Positions 1 to 9,165 of a stretch of DNA of 64,000 bases are shown here, in pieces. A program made the translations under genes and the position numbers. Each line of letters begins with the position of its first letter. Within the stretch, counting starts at the first letter, position 1. The notes beneath the pieces were generated by a model. It worked only from the letters and a program-made list of their open reading frames with translations, was not told the origin of the DNA and ran no database searches. This stretch comes from Caenispirillum salinarum_A (GTDB lineage: Bacteria; Pseudomonadota; Alphaproteobacteria; Rhodospirillales; Rhodospirillaceae), in NCBI RefSeq assembly GCF_044803115.1, contig NZ_CP085224.1, positions 1,302,001-1,366,000 of the forward strand. Direction: 5' to 3'.

Positions 1-1929
1 GCCGCCGAACGACATCAGTTCCGAGCCCGGAAGCACGTCCGGCGTGATCTGCGCCGACACCTCGCCGACCAGTGTCAGGCCAAGGGGCAGGGGCTGGTTG
101 CGCTGTGCCTCCACCTGGATCTTCTGGAAGGTGGGCACGCTGTTAGGGCGGTCGAGGGTGTTGTCGGGGTCGTCGGCGCCGAAGGCGCCCAGGCCGTTGC
201 TGACGGTGCCAGAAACGCGGGTCACGCCGCCGTCGCCGTCAACCCAGTCCACATTCGCGCCGAAGCGCCAGGCGGTGACCTTGTCCTCACCCTGCTCGAC
301 GCGCTTCCACATCAGGTCCGTCTCGCTTTCGGTGTATTCGAGCGACGTCCAGAGGTGAAGGTTGAGCGGCGTCGTGCGGATCACCGGATGGTCGATGCGC
401 GCCGAGTACGACGTGTTGAAGCTGTCGATACCGAACGGCTCCTGCAGGCTGCCCGGCGAGGCGTGGGTGCGGCTGGCCGAGAGGGTCAGCTTGGTGCCCT
501 CCAGGCCCAGCAGCATGGTCTCGGTCAGCGTGTAGAGCTTCAACTCGTTGGGGTGCGTCGGCACGGTGACGACGCTGAGCGCCAGCGAGTCCGTGTCCGT
601 CAGCACGCCATTGGCCGTGACGCCGGTCATCAACTGCAGGCGACCGATGGAGCGCGTGCCACGGTTGTTCAGGCCCACCTTGCCTTGGATGCGGTCGCGG
701 CTGAGGGTCACCACCGCCTCGCCGCCCGGCTCCTGGGGCAGGGCAACCGAGGCGACGGTGATGCCGGGAATGTCGCGCAGCAGGTTGGTGTAGCGGTCGG
801 CCATGTCGGCGCGCAGCAGCCCGGTGCCGGCCACCTGGTTGGCCATGCGCGCAATCTGGCTGTCGGCGGGCAGGGCCTCGCCGTCCAGAACCACCCTGAC
901 GCTGCCGATGCTCATTTCGCGCACGTCCAGGCGCACGCGGCCGTCGACGATGAACTGGCGCGGCAGCGTCACCACGGTGCCGGCGTAGCCGGCGGCCGCA
1001 TACTGCGCCTTGATCTTCTGCGCCGCCTCGTAGAGCTGCTGAAGCGTCACCTCGTCGCCCACCAGCGGGTCCCACGCCGGCGACAGGTCGGCAAGCGGAA
1101 AGACGGTGGCGCCGCTGACCTGCACGTCGTTCAGGGTGAAGCGGATCTGCTTGGCGTTCACCGGCGGGTCGTCGGGCGTCTTGCCCGGCTGCACCAACGT
1201 TCCGGAGGCCCGGGCCGCATCGCGCGAAACGTGCACCACCGCATCCATGCCGCCGGCGTCGCCGGGGTGGGGGTCGGTCTCGATGCCGAGCACCGCAAAG
1301 CCTTGCCGCGAAAAGGCTTCGACCGCCTGCTGATAGGCGGTGACGGTCAAGGGGCGGGACTGGCGCAGGGCGTGGATGATGTCGCGCACGACGGGATCGC
1401 CGGTGACGTCCTGATCCTCGTCGGCCAGCACCGTCACCTCGTCCAGGTGGAACGGTTCCACCCGCAGCCGGGCTGTGCCGTCCTCCAGGTCCTGCGGCGG
1501 CACGATCACCGTCGGCGCGAACAGGTCGCGGGTCTCGTAAGCGCTCCGGATGCGGTCGGCGATCGTGTAGAGGCGGGTGACCGGGCCGCGCTGGCCAAGG
1601 AATTCGGCATAAAGGCCGCGGCGCGCCTCGGCGTCCAGGACGGTGTCGCCCGCGATCTCGACGTCGAGCAGGGTGAACAGCATGTGCTCGGCGCCCGGCG
1701 GCGGCTCCGTCTGGTCGGGCAGGGCCGGGATCACCGGATCGGTGGAGGCGACGGCCTCGGGCCCGGTTTCAAAACGCTCCACGACGCGGTCGATGTCGTT
1801 GGCGCCCGTCGGCACGGACTGGGCGAGCGCCGGAACCGCCGGGACGGCAAGAATGAGCGCGATGGCGGTGGCGGCGGACACGGCGCGGGCGTCGCGCCAC
1901 GTCCGCGGACGCAAATCGGGCGTGGTCAT
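1..1929 (-). CDS. ShlB/FhaC-type two-partner secretion transporter (TpsB), 3' end outside window
   Basis: This is an outer-membrane exporter of the two-partner secretion (TpsB) family, which uses periplasmic POTRA domains to pull a TpsA adhesin or haemolysin through a 16-strand barrel. The ATG at 1929 follows a GGGGGAG ribosome site. Residues 1 to about 39 form a signal peptide ending in AVPALAQS. A first POTRA-like unit runs from about residue 83 to 165. A second begins at residue 264 (FTLNDVQVSGATVFP) and ends near 345. The barrel starts around residue 415 with the family-type NNRGTRSIGR stretch. Codon 643 is at the window edge, so most of the barrel and any TpsA partner lie to the left. 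The reading frame is open throughout. The family is clear; the exported partner is unknown. Confidence 0.85.
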   Translation of the reverse strand, partial: MTTPDLRPRTWRDARAVSAATAIALILAVPAVPALAQSVPTGANDIDRVVERFETGPEAVASTDPVIPALPDQTEPPPGAEHMLFTLLDVEIAGDTVLDAEARRGLYAEFLGQRGPVTRLYTIADRIRSAYETRDLFAPTVIVPPQDLEDGTARLRVEPFHLDEVTVLADEDQDVTGDPVVRDIIHALRQSRPLTVTAYQQAVEAFSRQGFAVLGIETDPHPGDAGGMDAVVHVSRDAARASGTLVQPGKTPDDPPVNAKQIRFTLNDVQVSGATVFPLADLSPAWDPLVGDEVTLQQLYEAAQKIKAQYAAAGYAGTVVTLPRQFIVDGRVRLDVREMSIGSVRVVLDGEALPADSQIARMANQVAGTGLLRADMADRYTNLLRDIPGITVASVALPQEPGGEAVVTLSRDRIQGKVGLNNRGTRSIGRLQLMTGVTANGVLTDTDSLALSVVTVPTHPNELKLYTLTETMLLGLEGTKLTLSASRTHASPGSLQEPFGIDSFNTSYSARIDHPVIRTTPLNLHLWTSLEYTESETDLMWKRVEQGEDKVTAWRFGANVDWVDGDGGVTRVSGTVSNGLGAFGADDPDNTLDRPNSVPTFQKIQVEAQRNQPLPLGLTLVGEVSAQITPDVLPGSELMSFGG

Positions 1930-2032
1930 GTCGGTGTCATCTCCCCCAAAGGTGCGACCTCTCCCCCGGCCGCTCCTTCGGTGATACAACCTTCGAGACC
2001 TGTAATCCACCATCCAATGCGATTGCGAGTAG

Positions 2033-2734
2033 TCACCTGTCCATGTCGTCGCCCCGGGGCCGCGTCAGAAAAGCGACGTTTCGCGCCGGTGTCTCGCAGT
2101 GCCATGCGCGGGCGGCGGCGATGTGGCGGAAGGTTTCCTCGCGGTAGAAGACCACATGGGTCGGATCGCGCCGGTAGTGCCAGTCGGCAAAGCGGTCATC
2201 GTCGGTCTGGAAGCAGGTCATCACCGCCAGCACGCCGCCCGGCCGCAGCAGGCCGGCCAGCCGGTCGAACTCCGCCGCCGGGTGGTGGAAATGCTCGACC
2301 GCCTCGGTGCAGGCGACGGCATCGTAGACCTGCGCCAGCGCCGCCGCGTCGGGATGGAAGAACGGGTCATAAAGGGACACCCGGTGCCCCGCCTCGCCCA
2401 GCATGGCGGCCAGCGCGGGACCGGGGCCGCAGCCGTAGTCCAGGACCGCGGCGCCCGGCGGCAGCCGCGCCAGCAGCGGGTCGGCCAGGCGCGCGAGGAA
2501 CCGGCGATAGCTCGGGTCGGCAGGGTCGTTCTCGTGCGCCGTGTACTCGGCCCGCTCGACGTCCGGAGCCGGGCGCTGGGCAGGGTCCAGAAAGGTGGCA
2601 TGGCAGGCCGGGCAACGGTGGTAGTCCCGCCCGCGCACGGACTGGAAGGGCCGCGTTGCCATCGCACGGCACACCGGACATGGCGGGTTTCCGCCAGAGG
2701 CGGCCGGGGTACGCGCGATGGAGTCTTTCGTCAT
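2033..2734 (-). CDS. class I SAM methyltransferase with N-terminal zinc motif
   Basis: The 233-residue protein starts with a four-cysteine zinc-knuckle-like region (CPVCR at residues 19-23 and CPAC at 41-44), followed by a class I S-adenosylmethionine methyltransferase fold. Motif I reads VLDYGCGPG near residue 100. A CTEAVEHFHHP stretch occupies the post-motif position, as in Methyltransf_11/23 proteins. Small CxxC-headed methyltransferases of this kind often act on sugars or lipids, but the substrate cannot be read here. It lies about 100 bases upstream of the TpsB gene on the same strand and could be co-transcribed with it. The upstream region, to 3125, is shared with the divergent prkA operon. 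Confidence 0.82.
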   Translation of the reverse strand: MTKDSIARTPAASGGNPPCPVCRAMATRPFQSVRGRDYHRCPACHATFLDPAQRPAPDVERAEYTAHENDPADPSYRRFLARLADPLLARLPPGAAVLDYGCGPGPALAAMLGEAGHRVSLYDPFFHPDAAALAQVYDAVACTEAVEHFHHPAAEFDRLAGLLRPGGVLAVMTCFQTDDDRFADWHYRRDPTHVVFYREETFRHIAAARAWHCETPARNVAFLTRPRGDDMDR

Positions 2735-3125
2735 CGGTGGTAGAGGATCCTGGACTGGGTGCGTGCTCGACGGTCAACATCCTGGAATAACCGCACGTTC
2801 TTTAGAATTATGGCGGCAAAATATTTTGTTCTTCAGGGTGAAGTTCGCCGTCACCGCATCTTATCTTGATGCAAGGAGGCTGTCTTTCATCGTATTGTGT
2901 TTACGAGGGAAAGCCTTACGCCGCCGGGAGGCCGCAGGACGGGCAGAGCGCTTCAGGGGAAGGGGCGCCCCGAGAAGACTTATCGACCAGCACCACCACG
3001 GCGCGCGTTGAGGAGGAGGACGCTCTTTCTCGAGGGGACGATTGTTGCCCATGGACGGCCTCGAAGGCCGTCGGGCCCGCCGCCCAAGCGCGAGTTTCGC
3101 GCCAGACATCCTTAGGGAGGAGTCG
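2735..3125. other. divergent promoter region between methyltransferase gene and prkA
   Basis: These 391 bases hold no convincing gene. The section from about 2785 to 2900 is clearly more AT-rich than its surroundings (for example AAAATATTTTGTTCTTC around 2818) and probably carries the promoters of both divergent units. A short imperfect palindrome, GCATCTTATCTTGATGC, lies near 2857. An ATG at 3042 is in frame with prkA but lacks a ribosome site, so this region is read as leader rather than coding sequence. Confidence 0.5.
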
Positions 3126-5072
3126 ATGGTTCTCGCCGCCGATCTTTTCGCCGATTTCGCCAAGTCCTACGACACCCGTCGTGAGACGGAGATGTCCCTG
3201 TCCGACTATCTGGAAGCCTGCCGCGAAGACCCGATGGTCTACGCCACCGCGGCGGAGCGTATTCTTGCCGCCATCGGCGAACCGGAGATGGTGGATACCG
3301 CCAAGGACCCGCGGCTCGGCCGCATCTTCATGAACCGCACCATCAAGATCTATCCGGCCTTCCATGAGTTCTACGGCATGGAGGAGACCATCGAGCGCAT
3401 CGTGGGCTTCTTCCGTCATGCCGCGCAGGGGCTGGAGGAGCGCAAGCAGATACTCTACCTGCTGGGCCCCGTGGGTGGCGGCAAGTCGTCGCTGGCCGAG
3501 CGCCTGAAGGCGCTGATGGAACTGCATCCGATTTATGTGCTCAAGGCCGGGGACGAACTGAGCCCGGTGTTCGAAAGCCCGCTGGGCCTGTTCGACCCCG
3601 AGAAGATGGGCCCGGTGCTGGAGGAGAACTTCGGCATCCCGCGCCGCCGCCTGACCGGCCTGATGAGCCCGTGGTCCATCAAGCGGCTGGACGAGTTCAA
3701 CGGCGACATCTCGCGCTTCAAGGTGGTGAAGGTTCACCCCTCGCGCCTGCGCCAGATCGGCATCGCCAAGACCGAACCGGGCGACGAGAACAACCAGGAT
3801 GTGTCGTCCCTGGTCGGCAAGGTGGACATCCGCCGCCTGGAACTGCACGCCCAGAACGACCCCGACGCCTACAGCTACTCGGGCGGCCTGAACCGGGCCA
3901 ACCAGGGCATGCTGGAATTCGTCGAGATGTTCAAGGCGCCCATCAAGATGCTGCATCCGCTGCTGACGGCGACGCAGGAAGGCAACTACGTCGGCACCGA
4001 GAACATCGGCGCCATTCCCTTCCAGGGCATCGTCATGGCGCACTCCAACGAGGCGGAGTGGCAGACCTTCAAGAACAACAAGAACAACGAAGCCTTCATC
4101 GACCGAATCTACGTCATCAAGGTGCCCTACTGCCTGCGGGTGACCGAAGAGCAGAAGATCTACGACAAGCTGATCTCCAACTCCGAGCTTGCTGAAGCGC
4201 CCTGCGCCCCCGGCACGCTGGAAATGCTGGCCCAGTTCGCCGTTCTGTCGCGGCTGCGCGAGCACGAGAACTCGAACGCCTTTGCCAAGATGCGGGTCTA
4301 CAACGGCGAGAGCCTGAAGGAGGTCGACCCCCGCGCCCGCACGCTGCAGGAATACAAGGACGCCGCCGGCGTCGACGAGGGCATGGAAGGCATCTCGACC
4401 CGGTTCGCCTTCAAGGTGCTCGCGGCTACCTACAACCACGACACGCAGGAGGTCGCGGCCGATCCGGTCCACCTGATGTACACGCTGGAATACGCCCTGC
4501 GCCAGGAGCAGATGCCCGAGGAGCACGAAAAGCGCCTGATCGAGTTCATCAAGGCCGACCTGGGTCCGCGGTATGCGGAGTTCATCGGCCATGAGATTCA
4601 GAAGGCCTACCTGGAATCGTATCACGACTATGGCCAGAACCTGTTCGACCGCTACGTCGACTATGCCGACGCCTGGGTCGAGGACCAGGACTTCAAGGAC
4701 CCCGACACCGGGCAACTTCTGGACCGCTCGTCGCTGGACCAGGAACTGAGCAAGATCGAGAAGCCGGCGGGCATCGCCAACCCCAAGGACTTCCGCAACG
4801 AGGTGGTGAAGTTCGCCCTGCGCTCGCGCGCCAACAACGAGGGCCGCAACCCGTCGTGGACGTCGTATGAGAAGATCCGCAACGTGATCGAACGGCGGAT
4901 GTTCAGCCAGGTGGAGGAGCTGCTGCCCGTCATCAGCTTCGGCACCAAGAAGGACAGCGACACCGACCGCAAGCACGCCGAATTCGTCGAACGCATGATC
5001 GAACGCGGCTACACCGAGCGGCAGGTGCGGCGACTGGTCGAGTGGTACATGCGCGTCAAGCACGCCGGTTGA
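3126..5072 (+). CDS. prkA: PrkA family serine protein kinase (AAA+ type)
   Basis: PrkA (YeaG in E. coli) is a cytoplasmic AAA+ protein with kinase and possibly protease activity, tied to stationary phase, nitrogen starvation and, in Bacillus, sporulation. The ATG at 3126 is chosen over an in-frame ATG at 3042 because it follows AGGGAGGAG and gives 648 residues, near the roughly 640 of E. coli YeaG. The Walker A loop GPVGGGKSS lies at about residues 114-122. The rest aligns in character with the family (NRTIKIYPAFHEFYGMEE, later EFIGHEIQKAYLESYHDYGQN). It is the first gene of prkA-yeaH-spoVR, a widely conserved order. yeaH starts 31 bases downstream. Confidence 0.96.
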   Translation: MVLAADLFADFAKSYDTRRETEMSLSDYLEACREDPMVYATAAERILAAIGEPEMVDTAKDPRLGRIFMNRTIKIYPAFHEFYGMEETIERIVGFFRHAAQGLEERKQILYLLGPVGGGKSSLAERLKALMELHPIYVLKAGDELSPVFESPLGLFDPEKMGPVLEENFGIPRRRLTGLMSPWSIKRLDEFNGDISRFKVVKVHPSRLRQIGIAKTEPGDENNQDVSSLVGKVDIRRLELHAQNDPDAYSYSGGLNRANQGMLEFVEMFKAPIKMLHPLLTATQEGNYVGTENIGAIPFQGIVMAHSNEAEWQTFKNNKNNEAFIDRIYVIKVPYCLRVTEEQKIYDKLISNSELAEAPCAPGTLEMLAQFAVLSRLREHENSNAFAKMRVYNGESLKEVDPRARTLQEYKDAAGVDEGMEGISTRFAFKVLAATYNHDTQEVAADPVHLMYTLEYALRQEQMPEEHEKRLIEFIKADLGPRYAEFIGHEIQKAYLESYHDYGQNLFDRYVDYADAWVEDQDFKDPDTGQLLDRSSLDQELSKIEKPAGIANPKDFRNEVVKFALRSRANNEGRNPSWTSYEKIRNVIERRMFSQVEELLPVISFGTKKDSDTDRKHAEFVERMIERGYTERQVRRLVEWYMRVKHAG

Positions 5073-5103
5073 GCATCCCCCGTCGGGCTGTAGGGAATTG
5101 CCC

Positions 5104-6411
5104 ATGCACATTATTGACCGACGCCTGAACCCCAAGGGCAAAAGCCTGCCCAACCGCCAGCGCTTCCTGCGCCGCGCCAAGGCGCTGGTGCGCGACGCGG
5201 TCCACGAAAGCTCCGCCAGCCGCGGGGTGCGGGATGTCGAACAGGGCGGCGAACTGTCCATCCCCAAGACGGGGGTCAGCGAGCCGACGTTCCACCACGG
5301 GCAGGGCAGCGGCATCCGCGACCACGTCCTGCCCGGCAACAAGGAGTTCGTGGAGGGCGACCGCCTTCCACGGCCCCCCGGCGGCGGCGGACGGGGCAGC
5401 GAAGGCAGCCCCGACGGCGGCGGCGAGGACGACTTCCGCTTCGCCCTGTCGCGGGACGAGTTCGTGGACCTGTTCCTGGAGGACCTGGAGCTTCCCGACC
5501 TGGTGAAGCAGAAGGTCGCCGCCAGCGAGAGCGTCTCATGGCACCGCGCCGGCTACTCGCCCTCGGGCGCGCCGGCAAACATGGCGCTGGGCCGCACCAT
5601 GCGCAACAGCCTGTCGCGCCGCATCGCGCTCAAGCGGCCCAACAAGGCGGAGATCCGCCGCCTGTACGAGGAAATCGAGGAGCGCGAGCGCAAGGGCGAG
5701 ATCAGCGAGGACCTGGAGGCCCTGCGCGCCGAACTGGCGGAACTGCTGCAGAAGACCAGCCGCATCCCCTTCGTCGATCCCATCGACGTGCGCTACAAGC
5801 GCTTCGATCCCAAGCCCAAGCCGGTGGCGCGGGCGGTGATGTTCTGCCTGATGGACGTCTCGGGCTCGATGACGGAGGACATGAAGGACCTCGCCAAGCG
5901 GTTCTTCATGCTGCTGCACATCTTCCTGGCGCGCCGCTACAAGCATGTGGACGTGGTGTTCATCCGCCACACCCACACGGCGCAGGAGGTGGACGAGGAC
6001 ACTTTCTTCCACAACCGCGAAACCGGCGGCACCATCGTCTCCACCGCGCTCGAGGAAATGCTGCGCGTGGTGCGGGAGCGCTATCCGGTGTCGGACTGGA
6101 ACATCTATGCCGCGCAGGCGTCCGACGGCGACAACATCACCGCCGATGCCGGCCGCGTGCTGTCGCTGATGCAGGAAGACATCCTGCCCATCTGCCAGTA
6201 CTACGCCTACATCGAGGTCGGGCGCGGCGACGGCGGCCTGCCGGGCCATCATGCGCGACGGGAAAGCGACCTGTGGAGCACCTACCGACGCATCATGGCC
6301 CCGGACGTGCCCATGGCCATGCGCAAGGTGAACCACCGTCGCGAAATCTTTCCCGTCTTCCGCGACCTGTTCAAGAAGGACGGCGACAAGGCCGTCGGGA
6401 GGGTGCCATGA
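5104..6411 (+). CDS. yeaH: YeaH/YhbH family (DUF444) von Willebrand A-type protein
   Basis: This 435-residue DUF444/UPF0229 protein is the standard partner of PrkA. The start at ATG 5104 (MHIIDRRLNPKGKSLPNRQR) matches the conserved family N-terminus; an upstream TTG at 5098 is possible but adds only two residues. A glycine-rich linker lies near residues 85-105. The C-terminal half is a von Willebrand A-like domain with a metal-site DxSxS motif (DVSGS, residues 251-255). The precise biochemical role is unknown; in enteric bacteria it is induced with yeaG under starvation. Its stop overlaps the spoVR start by four bases (ATGA at 6408-6411), so translation is probably coupled. Confidence 0.95.
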   Translation: MHIIDRRLNPKGKSLPNRQRFLRRAKALVRDAVHESSASRGVRDVEQGGELSIPKTGVSEPTFHHGQGSGIRDHVLPGNKEFVEGDRLPRPPGGGGRGSEGSPDGGGEDDFRFALSRDEFVDLFLEDLELPDLVKQKVAASESVSWHRAGYSPSGAPANMALGRTMRNSLSRRIALKRPNKAEIRRLYEEIEERERKGEISEDLEALRAELAELLQKTSRIPFVDPIDVRYKRFDPKPKPVARAVMFCLMDVSGSMTEDMKDLAKRFFMLLHIFLARRYKHVDVVFIRHTHTAQEVDEDTFFHNRETGGTIVSTALEEMLRVVRERYPVSDWNIYAAQASDGDNITADAGRVLSLMQEDILPICQYYAYIEVGRGDGGLPGHHARRESDLWSTYRRIMAPDVPMAMRKVNHRREIFPVFRDLFKKDGDKAVGRVP

Positions 6412-7976
6412 CCGACACCGCCGCCCCCGCCATCAAGACTGCCGGGAAGCCCCTGTTCGAGGGCGCGGAATGGAACTTCGACACCATCCAGCGGGTCCAC
6501 GACACGGTGGAGAAGATCGCCGTCGGCGAAATGGGCCTGGATGTCTACCCCAACCAGATCGAGGTCATCACCGCCGAGCAGATGCTGGACGCCTATGCGT
6601 CGTCGGCGCTGCCGCTGCTCTACAAGCACTGGTCCTTCGGCAAGTCCTTTGCCCAGCAGGAAATGCTCTACCGCAAGGGCTTTCGCGGGCTGGCCTACGA
6701 GATCGTCATCAACTCCAGCCCCTGCATCAGCTACATCATGGAGGAAAACACCGCCCTGATGCAGACGCTGGTGATCGCCCACGCGGCGTTCGGCCACAAC
6801 CACTTCTTCAAGAACAACTATGTTTTCCAGCAGTGGACCGACGCGGAAGGCATTCTCGACTACCTGGACTTCGCGCAGGGCTACATCGCCGAGTGCGAGC
6901 AGAAGTACGGCCACGGCGAGGTGGAGCGCCTGCTGGATGCCGCCCACGCGCTGCAACAGCAGGGCGTGTTCCGCTACCCGCGCAAGAAGGTTCCCGACCT
7001 GAAGTCCGAGGAGCGCAAGTTCCGCGAGCGCCAACTGCACGAGGAGCGGGTCTACGACGACCTGTGGCGCACCCTGCCGAAGGCCGCAAAGCCCGGCACG
7101 CCCAGGGATACGCGCGAGGAGGAACGCCGCAAGGCGCTGCTGCAACTGCCGCAGGAGAACATCCTCTATTTCCTCGAGAAAACCTCGCCCATGCTCAAGG
7201 GCTGGCAGCGGGAAGTTTTGCGGATTGTGCGCAACATCGCGCAGTACTTCTATCCGCAGCGCCAGACCAAGATGATGAACGAGGGCTGCGCCACCTGGAC
7301 CCACTACACCATCATGGGCACGCTGCATGACCGCGGCCTGATCCCCGACGGCGCCTATCTGGAGTTCCTGCAAAGCCACACCAACGTGGTCTTCCAGCCG
7401 GAGTTCGACGATCCCCGCTACAGCGGCCTCAATCCCTATGCCGTCGGCTTCGCGGTGATGCGCGACATCGAACGCGCCTGCCTGACCCCCGACGAGGAGG
7501 ATCACCGCTGGTTCCCCGGCATCGCGGGGTGCGGCGATCCCATCGGCGTGCTGAAGGACACCTGGCACAACTTCCGGGACGAAAGCTTCATCCAGCAGTA
7601 CCTGGGGCCCAAGGTCATCCGCGATTTCCGGCTGTTCGACCTGTCCGACGACAGCGACGACCCAACCTATCTGGTGCGCGCCATCCACAACGAGCGCGGC
7701 TATCGCGAAATCCGCAACCGGCTGGCCTGGCACTACGACATCGCGCGGATGGAGCCCGATATCCAGGTGGTCGACGTCGACCTGACCGGTGACCGCCGCC
7801 TCATGCTCCGTCACCGGGCCATCGACGGCGTGATGCTGGAGGAAAGCGACGCCCGCCGCGTGCTCGGCTACCTGGCGGACCTGTGGGGCTACGACGTGCT
7901 GCTGACCGAGGTGGACGCCGCGACCGACATGATCCTGAAGGAACACAAGGCCGGCCCGCGCCGCCGGTTCGGGTGA
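6408..7976 (+). CDS. spoVR: SpoVR family protein
   Basis: SpoVR (YcgB in E. coli) is a conserved cytoplasmic protein of unknown activity, linked to spore cortex formation in Bacillus and to PrkA/YeaH elsewhere. The 522-residue length fits the family. Recognisable blocks include YPNQIEVITAEQMLDAYAS near the N-terminus, LVIAHAAFGHNHFFKNNY and MMNEGCATWTHY. The His and Asn-rich central blocks suggest a metal site, but this is inference. The ATG at 6408 overlaps the yeaH stop. A strong hairpin terminator follows 24 bases after the stop, closing the three-gene operon. Confidence 0.95.
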   Translation: MTDTAAPAIKTAGKPLFEGAEWNFDTIQRVHDTVEKIAVGEMGLDVYPNQIEVITAEQMLDAYASSALPLLYKHWSFGKSFAQQEMLYRKGFRGLAYEIVINSSPCISYIMEENTALMQTLVIAHAAFGHNHFFKNNYVFQQWTDAEGILDYLDFAQGYIAECEQKYGHGEVERLLDAAHALQQQGVFRYPRKKVPDLKSEERKFRERQLHEERVYDDLWRTLPKAAKPGTPRDTREEERRKALLQLPQENILYFLEKTSPMLKGWQREVLRIVRNIAQYFYPQRQTKMMNEGCATWTHYTIMGTLHDRGLIPDGAYLEFLQSHTNVVFQPEFDDPRYSGLNPYAVGFAVMRDIERACLTPDEEDHRWFPGIAGCGDPIGVLKDTWHNFRDESFIQQYLGPKVIRDFRLFDLSDDSDDPTYLVRAIHNERGYREIRNRLAWHYDIARMEPDIQVVDVDLTGDRRLMLRHRAIDGVMLEESDARRVLGYLADLWGYDVLLTEVDAATDMILKEHKAGPRRRFG

Positions 7977-8000
7977 CGCTGCCAAGCCGCCGAAAGGAAA

Positions 8001-8037
8001 GGCGCTGCCGGAGGGGCCCCGGCAGCGCCTTCTTTCG
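8001..8037 (+). terminator. intrinsic terminator of the prkA-yeaH-spoVR operon
   Basis: An 11-bp perfect stem (GGCGCTGCCGG with CCGGCAGCGCC, arms 8001-8011 and 8019-8029) with a 7-base loop is followed by TTCTTTCG. It lies between convergent genes and may also serve the reverse-strand gene ending at 8053, although no U-run is seen on that side beyond CCTTTCC. Confidence 0.85.
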
Positions 8038-8052
8038 TTGGGCGGTCGGTGC

Positions 8053-8874
8053 TCACGCCGACAGCGCCAGGTCCGCTGCGTCCGGCCCGGCGGCGATCAG
8101 GTCGCGCAGGGCCGGCGAAAGGGTATGGGCGTGGGCGACCATCAGCGCCAGGTGCGTCGGGTTGATGACCATCACGTCGCCGGCCTCGCGCCCGCAGGCG
8201 AGGGCGAAGGGATCGGCGGTGTCCGTCGGCAGGCCGTCCAGAATGTCGGCCAGCGCGGTCTCGCGGGCGTCGTCCCAGGCGGCATCCACCAGCGCCGGCG
8301 CCCGGTCGCCCGCCTGCATCACCGCCAGCGGGGCGCCGCCGGCGGCGGGCAGGCCGTCGTAGGCATTGGCGGACCACTCGGTGTCGTGCGCCAGCCGGAT
8401 GGACGCGACGTGGCGCGCGTTCACCACATAGCGGCACGGCCCGGCGCCGAAGGCGAAGAAGCCTGACCCGTCGGCTCCGGAGGTGGCGGCGGCCTGATAG
8501 CGGATGACCAGCCCGCGGCCCTCGTCCTCGGGCAGGTGGCAGGCCAGGCGAAAGCCGTTGCTGAAGTGCAGGGTGGCGGTGCAGGGCAGGGGCGGTTGGA
8601 TCAGCCCCAGCGGCTCCAGCCGGACGGGATCGGCGGCGAACAGGGCATCGCGGTCCGGCCCGTCCACCACGCCGGCCAGCGCGGGCACCATGTCGGCGGG
8701 TGCGACAGCCTGGATGTCGCACAGATCCGCCAGCAGATCGACGGAGCAGCGCTCCAGCAGGCCGGCTTCCAGCATGAGCGTGTCCCACACCGGCAGGCGG
8801 TGGCGGTCGATGAACTCCAGCGCCGACAGGCCGCTCCGGGCGGCGCGCAGCGCGCGGAAATGCGTGTTGAACAT
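8053..8874 (-). CDS. hypothetical protein, 273 residues
   Basis: I do not recognise this family. The ATG at 8874 is preceded by GGGGAGGG at good spacing, and codon usage matches its neighbours, so the gene looks real. There is no signal peptide or membrane segment. The first 30 residues are basic and helical (MFNTHFRALRAARSGLSALEF), and the middle contains a beta-rich stretch around HFSNGFRLACHLP and RYVVNARHVASIRL. It sits alone between spoVR, which converges on it, and a divergent iron-regulated ferredoxin gene. No function is proposed. Confidence 0.7.
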   Translation of the reverse strand: MFNTHFRALRAARSGLSALEFIDRHRLPVWDTLMLEAGLLERCSVDLLADLCDIQAVAPADMVPALAGVVDGPDRDALFAADPVRLEPLGLIQPPLPCTATLHFSNGFRLACHLPEDEGRGLVIRYQAAATSGADGSGFFAFGAGPCRYVVNARHVASIRLAHDTEWSANAYDGLPAAGGAPLAVMQAGDRAPALVDAAWDDARETALADILDGLPTDTADPFALACGREAGDVMVINPTHLALMVAHAHTLSPALRDLIAAGPDAADLALSA

Positions 8875-9001
8875 GACGATGACCCTCCCCGGTCAGACAC
8901 CGTGCCGACGGCCTGTTGTTGTTTTGGGGCTGGCCGGCAGCGCATTGCGTGGCGACTACGATCGACGCAACTTCATTGCGTTTTCAATTAGGGAAAACCC
9001 T

Positions 9002-9081
9002 AAGAGCCCAACCCGTAATCAAGCGGCTGAGGGTGGACGAGGGAGTCCAGCCGACCCGCCGGAGTTTCGGGTTCGGCTCTT
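9002..9081 (+). promoter_or_regulatory. possible structured leader or operator (long inverted repeat)
   Basis: Arms at 9002-9015 and 9068-9081 pair with one mismatch and enclose about 52 bases that can form inner stems. It lies upstream of the Fur box and bfd start. It could be a transcribed structured element or the terminator-like end of an unseen short transcript. No known riboswitch class is recognised. Confidence 0.25.
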
Positions 9082-9145
9082 GGGCGGCCAAACGGGTTCC
9101 GGCATAAATGACAATCGGAATGCGGAAAATGCTTGCAACCGACGT

Positions 9146-9165
9146 GATTGCAAATCATTCTCATA
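9146..9165 (+). promoter_or_regulatory. Fur/iron box
   Basis: The sequence GATTGCAAATCATTCTCATA resembles the TGCAAATnATTCTCATT form of the Fur box seen in many proteobacteria. It lies about 28 bases before the ATG of the bacterioferritin-associated ferredoxin gene. Iron-limitation control is the expected regulation of bfd; the match is by eye. Confidence 0.7.

Noticed and set aside
355..2790. Forward frame of 811 codons across the TpsB and methyltransferase genes
   Set aside because: It crosses two genes read from the other strand that have clear domains; the translation is low-complexity Arg/Gly/His.
2916..5342. Reverse-strand frame of 808 codons opposite prkA
   Set aside because: prkA is unambiguous; the reverse frame is long only because of third-position GC bias.
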